Positions 8,640-16,114 of a stretch of DNA of 64,000 nucleotides are shown here, piece after piece (position 1 is the stretch's first letter; the number at the start of each line of letters is the position of its first letter). Made by a program: the position numbers and the translations under genes. Below the pieces are notes generated by a model. The model worked only from the letters and a program-made list of their open reading frames with translations. It searched no databases and was not told where the DNA came from. Source of the stretch: Microbacterium sp. ABRD28 (GTDB lineage: Bacteria > Actinomycetota > Actinomycetes > Actinomycetales > Microbacteriaceae); contig NZ_CP031015.1 of the NCBI RefSeq assembly GCF_003850245.1, forward strand, positions 1 through 64,000, read 5' to 3'.

Positions 8640-8880
8640 TCATTTGACCCGGAACTGATCCATTCAGGCGCACATAAAGTAGCGTCAGCAGAGAGAGTTC
8701 GGACGCAAACGCCGACTCTCAGTCCGAACCGCGGGTCACCCGAACACCTGCGGTCGAAAACCTCGCTCGGTCCGGTGGCAGGCACCCGTCGCACCCCAGA
8801 ACGCGACGCCGATCACCGACCCCCCGAATCGCAGGTGCCGTGACCCGTCCCACAGCGGGTCACGGCACCTGTTCTGTCGA
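8640..8880 (+). ncRNA. Candidate structured small RNA ending in a strong terminator
   Basis: No credible ORF lies here, yet inverted repeats are dense. (a) GTTCGGAC (8697-8704) pairs with GTCCGAAC (8722-8729). (b) An exclusive alternative is GAGAGTTCGG (8693-8702) with CCGACTCTC (8712-8720), one bulge. (c) CCGCGGGT (8729-8736) pairs with ACCTGCGG (8746-8753), one G-U. (d) CGTCGC (8787-8792) pairs with GCGACG (8803-8808). (e) A 16-bp terminator-like stem lies at 8832-8871. A run of six C precedes the last stem. A -10-like TAAAGT sits at 8675-8680 without a convincing -35. The strand is inferred from the flanking + genes. It could also be an untranslated 3' region of the BLUF transcript. Confidence 0.4.
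8832..8871. terminator. Strong intrinsic terminator-like hairpin
   Basis: A perfect 16-bp stem, CAGGTGCCGTGACCCG and its complement, around the 8-base loop TCCCACAG, followed on the + strand by TTCTGT. It is 212 bases beyond the nearest stop codon, so it most likely ends a non-coding transcript. Confidence 0.7.
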
Positions 8881-9052
8881 TCATCACCGGCGCCGTTGCG
8901 CATCCGCCCGCGCCACGCCGCGTTCCGTGCACGGATGCGCACCCCCTTCCGCGCGTCGCATGGTGCGTTCTCCGCACATTTGTGCACATACGTGCAATTG
9001 ACGCGGGATGGGCTTTCTGGCTTTCGACGGGCGGATAGGGTTCTCGACGGCT

Positions 9053-9068
9053 CTGGAAACGGTTCCAG
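9053..9068. promoter_or_regulatory. LacI-type dyad in the leader of the membrane hydrolase gene
   Basis: CTGGAAAC-GGTTCCAG: six-base perfect outer arms (CTGGAA/TTCCAG) about a four-base centre, 28 bases before the ATG at 9096. It resembles LacI/CcpA-family operators but lacks the central CG step. Confidence 0.35.
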
Positions 9069-9095
9069 GGATCCGACAAGGGAGTTCAGGATTCA

Positions 9096-10937
9096 ATGAG
9101 GCAACGACTTCTGCGGCGCAACAGCTTCTGGCTGGTGTTCTCGCTCGTTCTCATGCTCGTCTCTGCTGTGGGGGCGTCGCTGGTGCAGACCGCCGGCGGC
9201 AGCGTCGAGGTCAAAGACATGCAGTGGGAGGCGGCCTCGGGCCGCGAGATGAACGCGCTGCTGTTCAAACCGGTGGCGGCGTCGGCCGACGACCCGCGTC
9301 CCGCGATCGTCGTCAGCCACGGCTGGTGGAACAACCGCGAGATGCAGACGGCGAACTACGTCGAGCTCGCACGTCGCGGGTACGTCGTCGTCTCGATCGA
9401 CATGTACGGCCACGGCGACTCCGACCCGCTGCCGGCGGGTGAAGAAGCGGTCGGCGGCACCGGCATGTACGACACGGTGAAGCTCCTCGCCGACCTGCCC
9501 TACGTCGACACCGAGCGCATCGGCGTCTCGGGGCACTCCAACGGCGCCCGTGCCGCGAACTTCTCCGTCGCCCTCGACAACGAGGCCGACACCCCGCTCA
9601 TCGCCTCGGTGCTGCTGGTCGACAACGACGCGGTCTACACCGATGAGGAGGGCGCGTACACGAACGTCTACGGCCCCCGCGACACCGGGATCGTGCAGGC
9701 GCAGTACGACGAGTTCTTCTTCCGCAGCTATGACGCCGAGGGCAACGCGCTGACCCCGCCGCGCGAGTTCCTCTCCACCCCGAACGCCCAGTCGTTCCTC
9801 TCGTTCGGCGCCGACCCGGCCGACGCCGAGCAGCGCGAGGGCTTCGAGGTGTACACCGAGAACGTCGACGGCGATGAGGCGATGCGCGTCATCTACTCGC
9901 TGCCGCAGACGCACCCGTGGTCGACGATCTCGAGCGCCGCGGTCGGCCACCTGGTCGACTTCTTCGAGGAGTCGCTGGGGGCTCCGAACCCGATCCCGGC
10001 GAGCAACCAGATCTGGCAGATCAAGGAGATCTTCACCACGATCGGGCTGATCGGCTTCGGTGTCTTCCTCGTCGCCTTCACGCGCGCCATGCTCGCGGTG
10101 CCCGCGTTCGCGCGGCTCCGCGTGACCGAGCCCGTGCCCGCTGCCGCGCCGACCCGCAAGGGCCTCGCGTGGTTCTGGGGCGGACTCGCTCTCTCGGTCG
10201 GCGTCTCGGCGATCAGCTATGTGCTGCTGAGTCAGGCGCCCTGGGCGGGCGGCATCGCGTTCGGCGTCACCAACCTCATCGCCCCCGGTGTGCCGTGGTT
10301 CATCGGAATCTGGGCGGCGATCAACGGCCTCGCGGCCATCGCCATCATGGTGGTGTCGTACCTGGTGTTCGGGCGCGAGAGCGGCCAAGACCTGCGCGCA
10401 TCGGGCGTGCTCCCCGGATGGGGCCGGTTCTTCCAGGGCATCGGCCTGGCGCTCGTCACGGTCGTGGCCGCGTTCCTCATCGTCTTCGTCTTGGACTACT
10501 TCTTCACCACCGACTTCCGCCTGTGGGTGGTCGCGGTGAAGGTGTTCACGCCCGAGAAGATCTGGTTCGCGCTGCTCGTGCTGCCGCTGTTCCTGGTGTA
10601 CTTCTTCGCCAACTCGGTGGCGATCAATGGGTTCAACCGCTTCACCCTGGCGGGCAAGGAGTGGCTGAACACCCTCGTGCTGGCGGTGTTCAACGCTCTC
10701 GGGCCGGTCATCCTCGTCGTGCTGCAGTACACGACGTTCTTCATCACCGGCGAGACGATCCCCGGCTTCGGGGGCATCTTCAGCATCTGGCTGTTCCCCG
10801 TCATCCTGATCCTCGCGGTGGCGGCGGTGATCAGCCGAAAGATCTACCGAGCGACGAACAACCCCTACATCGGGGGCTTCGTGAACGCCGCCGTCGTGAC
10901 CCTCATCTCGGTCTCGAACTCGCTCGTCTTCGTCTGA
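9096..10937 (+). CDS. Alpha/beta hydrolase fused to a multi-spanning membrane domain
   Basis: 613 residues in two parts. After an N-terminal signal-anchor helix (about 11-30) comes an alpha/beta-hydrolase domain to about 300: oxyanion region IVVSHGWWNN, MYGHGDSD and nucleophile elbow GVSGHSNGA (Ser148). The domain therefore faces outside or the periplasm-like space. From about 310 to the end there are about eight hydrophobic helices (GLIGFGVFLVAFTRAMLAV; ISYVLLSQAPWAGGIAFGV; and others). The family occurs in actinobacteria and Firmicutes as uncharacterised membrane hydrolases. The substrate is unknown; a lipid or cell-envelope ester is possible. Its 3' end overlaps the convergent MFS gene by 35 bases. 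Confidence 0.78.
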   Translation: MRQRLLRRNSFWLVFSLVLMLVSAVGASLVQTAGGSVEVKDMQWEAASGREMNALLFKPVAASADDPRPAIVVSHGWWNNREMQTANYVELARRGYVVVSIDMYGHGDSDPLPAGEEAVGGTGMYDTVKLLADLPYVDTERIGVSGHSNGARAANFSVALDNEADTPLIASVLLVDNDAVYTDEEGAYTNVYGPRDTGIVQAQYDEFFFRSYDAEGNALTPPREFLSTPNAQSFLSFGADPADAEQREGFEVYTENVDGDEAMRVIYSLPQTHPWSTISSAAVGHLVDFFEESLGAPNPIPASNQIWQIKEIFTTIGLIGFGVFLVAFTRAMLAVPAFARLRVTEPVPAAAPTRKGLAWFWGGLALSVGVSAISYVLLSQAPWAGGIAFGVTNLIAPGVPWFIGIWAAINGLAAIAIMVVSYLVFGRESGQDLRASGVLPGWGRFFQGIGLALVTVVAAFLIVFVLDYFFTTDFRLWVVAVKVFTPEKIWFALLVLPLFLVYFFANSVAINGFNRFTLAGKEWLNTLVLAVFNALGPVILVVLQYTTFFITGETIPGFGGIFSIWLFPVILILAVAAVISRKIYRATNNPYIGGFVNAAVVTLISVSNSLVFV

Positions 10938-12192
10938 CACTCGCTCCCGCTTCGGTGACTCGGGCCCGGCGCTTCGGCGTCGGGCCCGAGCCGCCGATGA
11001 GGAGCAGGGCGAGAGTTGCTCCCGCCGCCACCCCGCCGAGCACCGCGGCGGATGCGGCGACATCGCCCGCCCCGACCCACCCCGCGATCGGATAGGTCAC
11101 CAGGTAGCACGCGTGAGACAGCGCGAACTGCGCGGCGAACACCAGCGACCGGTTCTCCGGGTTCGCCGCCTCGGCAAGAAGGCGGCCCGTCGGCGTCGCG
11201 ATCAGTGACGTCCCTACCCCGAGCACCAGCCATGCAGCGAGCATCCCCCACCACGCCGCGCCGCTTCCCGCCGGAGCCAGCGCCGCTGCCACCCCTCCCG
11301 CCAGTCCGCCCGAGACGATGACGGCCCCGGTCTGCATGACGGCCGGCACCGACCACCGCGCCACCGCGCGCGGCACGGCGAGCGCCGCCACCACCGACCC
11401 GGCGCCGAACACCGCGAGGGCGAGCGCGACGGCGGCGTCCTCCGCTCCCGCACGATCCTTCACGAGCACGACGGTGTTCACCAGCACGAGGGCGACGCCC
11501 GTCGCGACGACGACGTTCGCGACGAGCACGAAGCGGAGCGACGGCGTCCGCAGGAAGGTCCGCGCACCTCCCGCGAGCCGCTGCCAGAAGGTGGATGACT
11601 CCGTCGAGGCGACCCGCGGCACGGCGGCGACGAGAAGGAGCACCGCCGACCCCGCGAATCCGAACGCCGTTCCCGCGAACAGCGCCGAGAACGGCACGAT
11701 CACGAGCAGCGCCGCGGCGAGCACGGGACTGAGGATCGCCTCGAGGTCGTAGGCGATCCGCGAGAGCGACAGGGCGCGCGTGTAGTCGTCGGGCGCGGGA
11801 AGCACCGAGGGGATCAGCGACTGGAACGTCGGCGTGAAGGTCGCTGACGCGGCCTGCAGCAGGAAGATCAGCGCGTAGATCTGCCAGACCTCGGTGACGA
11901 AGGGCAGCGACGCCGCCATCGCGAGGCGCATGAGGTCGGCGCCGACGAGAACCGCTTTCGCCGGCAGACGATGAACGAGTGCCGCGATGACCGGTGCGAC
12001 GCCGACGTACGCCACCATCTTGATCGCGAGCGCGGTTCCGAGCACAGCCCCCGCGGCGGCTCCGGAGAGTTCGAACGCGAGAAGGCCGAGGGCGACGGTG
12101 AGAAGACCGGTGCCGACGAGCGCGATCACCTGCGCGCCGAAGAGCCGGCGATACGTGCGATTGCCCAGCACGCTCACGATACCTGCACGCAT
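10903..12192 (-). CDS. MFS transporter, DHA3-like (candidate metal exporter)
   Basis: 429-residue 12-TM major facilitator. N-terminus NRTYRRLFGAQVIALVGTGL is typical of the DHA3/EntS-like branch (MFS_3), followed by GVAPVIAALVHRLPAKAVLV and SLIPSVLPAPDDYTRALSLS. The DHA3 branch includes macrolide, enterobactin and NreB-type nickel exporters. The gene diverges by 39 bases from a KmtR-type Ni/Co sensor. The best inference is therefore metal-induced efflux of nickel or cobalt, though the sequence alone does not set the substrate. The C-terminus ends in a basic tail (VRRRRASSRPR). The ATG at 12192 begins MRAGIVSVLG. Confidence 0.85.
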   Translation of the reverse strand: MRAGIVSVLGNRTYRRLFGAQVIALVGTGLLTVALGLLAFELSGAAAGAVLGTALAIKMVAYVGVAPVIAALVHRLPAKAVLVGADLMRLAMAASLPFVTEVWQIYALIFLLQAASATFTPTFQSLIPSVLPAPDDYTRALSLSRIAYDLEAILSPVLAAALLVIVPFSALFAGTAFGFAGSAVLLLVAAVPRVASTESSTFWQRLAGGARTFLRTPSLRFVLVANVVVATGVALVLVNTVVLVKDRAGAEDAAVALALAVFGAGSVVAALAVPRAVARWSVPAVMQTGAVIVSGGLAGGVAAALAPAGSGAAWWGMLAAWLVLGVGTSLIATPTGRLLAEAANPENRSLVFAAQFALSHACYLVTYPIAGWVGAGDVAASAAVLGGVAAGATLALLLIGGSGPTPKRRARVTEAGASVRRRRASSRPR

Positions 12193-12231
12193 GCGAAGAT
12201 ACTAAGTCATGATGGATGGCACACTGAACGT
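12193..12231. promoter_or_regulatory. Divergent promoter/operator between MFS exporter and KmtR-like sensor
   Basis: Only 39 bases separate the two start codons. The stretch is more AT-rich than its surroundings (GAAGATACTAAGTCATGATG). Both transcripts must start within it or be leaderless, so one operator could control both genes, as is common for ArsR-family sensors. I see no clean dyad. Confidence 0.45.
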
Positions 12232-12576
12232 GTGAGCCACGACTCCCGCACGACCGTCGATCCGCAGGACGGGTATGTGGATGTCGCCGCCGAGATCTTC
12301 CGGCTCCTGTCCGATCCCACGCGCATCCGCGTCATCCTCGCGCTCCAGGAGGGCGAGCGCTCGGTGACCCAGCTCGCGGAGGTCGTCGGCAAATCCCCGA
12401 CCGTCGTCTCGCAGCACCTCGCCAAGATGCGCCTCGGGCGCCTGGTGCGCGCCCGGCGCGATGGCACCACGATGTTCTACAGCCTGATCGACGAGCACGT
12501 GCGCCGACTCGTCACCGAAGCGGTGTTCCAGGCCGAGCACACGGTCGACGACGACCCGCGGCATCACCGCGGCTGA
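12232..12576 (+). CDS. ArsR-family metal sensor, KmtR-like (Ni/Co)
   Basis: 114-residue winged-helix repressor starting at GTG 12232. HTH: RSVTQLAEVVGKSPTVVSQHLAKM (about 43-66), wing RLVRARRDGTTMFYSL. The C-terminal metal ligands described for Mycobacterium tuberculosis KmtR (His88, Glu101, His102, His110, His111) are all present with the same spacing: His89 (DEHVRRLV), Glu102-His103 (FQAEH) and His111-His112 (DPRHHRG). KmtR senses nickel and cobalt and derepresses an exporter. Here the divergent neighbour is an MFS exporter rather than a CDF protein. An upstream in-frame extension has no family match. The KmtR comparison is from memory of that sequence. Confidence 0.87.
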   Translation: MSHDSRTTVDPQDGYVDVAAEIFRLLSDPTRIRVILALQEGERSVTQLAEVVGKSPTVVSQHLAKMRLGRLVRARRDGTTMFYSLIDEHVRRLVTEAVFQAEHTVDDDPRHHRG

Positions 12577-12597
12577 GGCCGCAGCGACAATCACGAT

Positions 12598-14838
12598 TCA
12601 ACGCCCGAAGACCGCCCGCATCGCCTCCCACGCCTCCGCGCGCACGTACACCGGCACCTCGTCGATCTCGACCGTCCGCCGCAGCACGACCCCGCCCGAC
12701 ACCCGCTCCCCGCGGAAGGCGTCGACCCACTCGCCCGGCGGCAGCGCCACCTCGTGCTCGGCCTCGCCCTCCGCCACCACGGGCGACACGAACAGGTCCG
12801 CCCCGAGGAACCACTGGAACGGATGCGACCACGCGCCCTCGAACGACGGGTGATCGAAGTACACCGGGCGCATGAGCGGCAGGGAGGTGCGCACCGTCTC
12901 GCGCGCTGACGCGGCGAGGTAGGGCACCAGCCGTTCGCGCAGCTGCGCGAACCCGCGGAAGACCGGCAGCACCCGCTCGTCGCCGGTCTCGCTCGCGACG
13001 TTCCACGGGGTGCGGTCGCGGAGCGGCGTGCGGTGGTGGTTGAACTCGGAGTGGTACTGCATGATCGGCACGAACGTCGACGCGGCCGTCGCCCGGAGGT
13101 ACAGCTCCGCCGTCGGCAGCGGTCCCGAGAACCCCGCGATGTCCCAGCCCCAGTAGAGGATGCCGCTGGCGGCGGCCGACAGCCCCGCGAACATCGACCA
13201 GCGGAAGGCCTCCCACGTGGAGTTCTCGTCGCCCGCCCACACCGCGCCGTGCGCGCCCGCCCCGGTGAACCCGGCCCGGCTGAACGTCACCGGCGCCTTC
13301 CCGGCCGAGCGGAGCAGGTCGCCGTACGCCTTGGCGTACGCGACGGCGAAGGTGTTGTTCGCCTCGTCGCCGCGCCGGCCGTCGAGGTAGACCAGTTCAC
13401 TCCCCCACGCGTGCTCGCCGCCGTCGGTCTTGAACCCGTCGATGCCGACCTCCTCGACGAGGTAGCGCCGCTTCTCGGTCCACCATCGCGCGGCCCGCTC
13501 GTCGGTGAGGTCGGGCATGGTCGAGAGCGGAAACCACCAGCCGCGGTTGCGGTAGGGCCGGAGGCCCCCGCGCGCATCAGGCTCGCGGATCAGCACGTTC
13601 TCCTGCACCGCCGCCTCGCGGTCGGCCTTCGCCTGGCCGGTCGGGTGCGGACGCGCCTTCAGCAGCGGAATCTGCCAGAGGAGCACCCGGATGTCGCGCG
13701 CGTGCAGGTCATCCACCATCCCCTTGGGGTCGGGCCAGGCGCCGTCGGCGGGGAAGGTGAAGTCGGCGAGCCGGTGCGGTGCGCCATCCTCCGTCACCGC
13801 GTACTGCGCATCGTGGAACGCCGTGAACGTGCTCTCATCGCTCCACGCCTCGATGACGACCGATCCGACGGGCACGTCGTGCTCGCGGTGCAGGTCCATC
13901 TGGCGCAGCACTTCAGCCTGGGTGTTCCACTCGTTGCCGCTCGCCCACAGGCGGAACACCCAGTCGGGCAGTTCCTCGGGCCGCCCGGTCTCGCCGACGA
14001 ACGCGTCGAGCACCTCGCGCGGCGCCCCGTCGTAGAAGGCCACCTCGACGCCCGGCGCCTCCGACCCGACCTCGGCTTCCACGATGATGCGGTCAGGAAC
14101 CGAGTGACCGATGTCGAACCAGGTGCGCCGGGTCGTCCGCACGTGGAAGCCCCAGCCGTCACCGCCCACGACGTGCGCGAAGGGCATCGGCAGGTACGTC
14201 TTCCGCGCCGCGCCCTGGCTCTTGTACTGCTCGAACACGACGCAGTCGAGCATGCTGCCGCGCTGGTCGAGGGTGTCGAAGCGCTCCCCGAATCCGGTGA
14301 CGTGCTCTCCGTCCGCGAGTGGCTGCGCGAATCGCACCCGCGACGTCACCTGCCCGTCGGTGAGCACCGAGACACTGCCCGGGATGACGCGGCGCGTCCC
14401 CACCGCGGTGACGACGTCGTCGGGCGCGGGTTGCCAGGCGGCGACGCCCGTCGAGAACGCGCGGGTGCGCTGCATCCGTCCCGCGTCGGTCGTCCCGATA
14501 AAGAGGTACACCAGTGTGGTCCCCGCTTCCGGCGCGGTCGTCTTGAGCACCCACCCGCCGCCGTTTCCCGCCAGGCGCTCCTGCGCCGCGGCGAGGTGCC
14601 CGTCGGGCTCGGCCGCGCTCTCGGTGCGGGTCGGCTCGACGCGCGTGAGCGGCTCGCTCCGCGTCGTCACCGTGCCGTCCGGGGCCGTGACCGTGATCTC
14701 GGCGACCACCTCGCCCACGTCGGCCGACGCCCGCACGCCCAGTCGCAGCGGCTCGCCGGCGACGGGGTGGACGGGCCAGCGCTGATCGGTCGTCACGAGG
14801 TAGGGGTGACCCGATCCGGCCGGTCGGTGCGTGATCAT
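12598..14838 (-). CDS. Glycoside hydrolase family 31 (alpha-glucosidase/alpha-xylosidase type)
   Basis: 746-residue retaining alpha-glycosidase, cytoplasmic (no signal peptide). N-terminal beta-sandwich to about 260, then the (beta/alpha)8 barrel. Catalytic nucleophile region GIDGFKTDGGEHAWG (Asp472) and general acid/base in WAGDENSTWEAF (Asp537), followed by ILYWGWDIAGFSG. Family motifs GFGERFDTLDQRG and NRGWWFPLSTMPDLTDERA are also seen. Substrates in this family are alpha-glucosides or alpha-xylosides. The coupled GH15 gene and the ABC importer favour alpha-glucosides such as isomalto-oligosaccharides. Its ATG overlaps the GH15 stop (14835-14838). It is the last gene of the operon that starts at the ROK regulator. 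Confidence 0.9.
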   Translation of the reverse strand: MITHRPAGSGHPYLVTTDQRWPVHPVAGEPLRLGVRASADVGEVVAEITVTAPDGTVTTRSEPLTRVEPTRTESAAEPDGHLAAAQERLAGNGGGWVLKTTAPEAGTTLVYLFIGTTDAGRMQRTRAFSTGVAAWQPAPDDVVTAVGTRRVIPGSVSVLTDGQVTSRVRFAQPLADGEHVTGFGERFDTLDQRGSMLDCVVFEQYKSQGAARKTYLPMPFAHVVGGDGWGFHVRTTRRTWFDIGHSVPDRIIVEAEVGSEAPGVEVAFYDGAPREVLDAFVGETGRPEELPDWVFRLWASGNEWNTQAEVLRQMDLHREHDVPVGSVVIEAWSDESTFTAFHDAQYAVTEDGAPHRLADFTFPADGAWPDPKGMVDDLHARDIRVLLWQIPLLKARPHPTGQAKADREAAVQENVLIREPDARGGLRPYRNRGWWFPLSTMPDLTDERAARWWTEKRRYLVEEVGIDGFKTDGGEHAWGSELVYLDGRRGDEANNTFAVAYAKAYGDLLRSAGKAPVTFSRAGFTGAGAHGAVWAGDENSTWEAFRWSMFAGLSAAASGILYWGWDIAGFSGPLPTAELYLRATAASTFVPIMQYHSEFNHHRTPLRDRTPWNVASETGDERVLPVFRGFAQLRERLVPYLAASARETVRTSLPLMRPVYFDHPSFEGAWSHPFQWFLGADLFVSPVVAEGEAEHEVALPPGEWVDAFRGERVSGGVVLRRTVEIDEVPVYVRAEAWEAMRAVFGR

Positions 14839-16007
14839 GCGGAGTGCTCCTCAGAGGCGCTCGGGCGGCCGAGGTCGACCGCGAGTCGGATGTACATGGC
14901 GTGGCTCCACAGCAGTGGACGCGCCGAGGGCCCCCAGCGCGTCACCCACTCGTCGAGCCGGTCGGGGGCGAGCAGATGATCTTCGACCTGCTCGGGCATC
15001 GCACCGTCGGCGTCGACGGTCGCTCCGGCCCAGTCGAGCAGCTGCTCCGCGCGCTCACGGTCGCCCGCGCGCAGCTGCGCGAGCCCGAGGAAGCACGACA
15101 GCAGCGGCCATTGCCCGCCGCCGAAGTAGGTGTCGTCGACGAAGCGGTGCACGCCGCCGCCGACGGTGAGGTCGGTTTCGATCGCCGAGATGGTCGCGAG
15201 CCCCAGAGCGGATGCCGCGGGCACGACGTCCATCACCCCGACAAGGGCGGCGAGGCTGGCGTCGACCGCGGTCGATCCCACCCATTTCACGAGGTGCGGG
15301 GCCCGTCCGTCGCGTGCGGCGCTGACGCCCCGCTCGGTGATCGCCGCATCGATCTCGTCGGCGAGCGCCTCGGCGACGAGGCGGTGCTCGGCGCCGAGCG
15401 CCGGCAGCGCCGCGGCTGCGCGGGCGCCGGCCACGAGGCATCCGAGAGTCGAGATGTGCACGTGCTCGGAGTGCTCTTCCCACCAGTCGAAGCAGGGGCG
15501 CTGCCACGATGCGGCGAGGTAGTCGAGGGTGAGGCCGATCGCTTCGGCCCAGCGGCCGGGGTCGGCGTCGTGACGGGCGACGTGCGCGCCGACCGCCCAG
15601 ATCCAGGTGCCGTAGCCGTCGAGCTGGAAGTCCCACCAGTCGTCGTCGCCGTCGCGGCCGTCGAAGGTGAAGCGGGTGGGGAGCATTTCGCTGTCGGCGA
15701 GCGGGCGCCCCGCCTGGGCCGCCGCGACGATCCGCCCGATCTGCGCCGACCGCGACACGATGACGCCCGCGCACCAGTCGAAGAACCGCTCAGCCGACGC
15801 CATCCGGCCGGCGCTCGACATCGCGTCGGCGATGAACGCCCCGTCGCGGAACCAGCTGTAGCCGGCGTACGCCGAGAACGTCGGGCTCGCAGGGTAGGCG
15901 CCGGTCGGGTCTTGGAGGCGCTCGATCAGGTCGATGCTGCCGGCGACGAGGGCTTGCCGGTCGATCTGCGCGGTGTGGGAGAAGGCTCCGGAAGGAGGAA
16001 CGGTCAT
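14835..16007 (-). CDS. Short GH15-type glucohydrolase ((alpha/alpha)6 barrel only)
   Basis: 390 residues, predicted inverting glucosidase. Family features: SAYAGYSWFRDGAFIADAM (substrate-site WxRD), FQLDGYGTWIWAV, a Glu in FDWWEEHSEHVHISTLG (general acid candidate) and a Glu in GAMPEQVEDHLL (general base candidate), with WSHAMYIRLAVDL at the end. Classical bacterial GH15 enzymes carry an extra N-terminal beta-sandwich and are longer; here only the barrel is present, as in short isomaltose-type glucohydrolases. No signal peptide, so it acts on imported oligosaccharides. It lies 107 bases after the binding-protein gene, beyond a strong hairpin, and is coupled to GH31. Confidence 0.8.
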   Translation of the reverse strand: MTVPPSGAFSHTAQIDRQALVAGSIDLIERLQDPTGAYPASPTFSAYAGYSWFRDGAFIADAMSSAGRMASAERFFDWCAGVIVSRSAQIGRIVAAAQAGRPLADSEMLPTRFTFDGRDGDDDWWDFQLDGYGTWIWAVGAHVARHDADPGRWAEAIGLTLDYLAASWQRPCFDWWEEHSEHVHISTLGCLVAGARAAAALPALGAEHRLVAEALADEIDAAITERGVSAARDGRAPHLVKWVGSTAVDASLAALVGVMDVVPAASALGLATISAIETDLTVGGGVHRFVDDTYFGGGQWPLLSCFLGLAQLRAGDRERAEQLLDWAGATVDADGAMPEQVEDHLLAPDRLDEWVTRWGPSARPLLWSHAMYIRLAVDLGRPSASEEHSA

Positions 16008-16067
16008 GGTGTGTCCTGGAGGGTCGAAGCGAGGAAGGGCAGGCGAGAACGCCCAGGCGCAGGGGGC

Positions 16068-16105
16068 GACCCGGCGGCGGGGAGTGAAGACCCCGCCGCC
16101 GGGTC
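16068..16105 (-). terminator. Stem-loop after the sugar-binding protein gene
   Basis: A 15-bp perfect stem (GACCCGGCGGCGGGG and complement) with loop AGTGAAGA, immediately 3' of the binding-protein stop and before GH15. There is no U-tract, so partial termination or 3'-end protection is more likely than a full stop. Confidence 0.65.
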
Positions 16106-16114
16106 ATCCCGATG

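Larger units (their letters stand above)
8614..9095. other. 482-base gene-free region between the BLUF gene and the membrane hydrolase
   Basis: The first half holds the candidate small RNA and its terminator. The second half is the leader of the hydrolase gene. It contains a perfect 10-bp inverted repeat TGCGCATCCG (8897-8906) / CGGATGCGCA (8932-8941) and a TTGACG at 8998-9003 that could be a -35 but has no clear -10 at the right distance. A LacI-type dyad lies at 9053-9068. ORFs here are short and lack starts or family features. Confidence 0.7.

Noticed and set aside
8614..9095. tRNA, tmRNA or RNase P gene in the hairpin-rich gap
   Set aside because: No CCA end, cloverleaf, tmRNA tag or conserved RNase P motifs could be found by eye.
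9093..11063. 656-aa minus-strand ORF opposite the membrane hydrolase
   Set aside because: Asp/Arg/Glu/His-rich antisense of the hydrolase and its TM helices; the + strand has the GHSNG elbow and hydrophobic helices.
13033..14979. 648-aa + strand ORF opposite GH31
   Set aside because: Antisense of the GH31 coding region; low-complexity Arg/Val composition and no motif.
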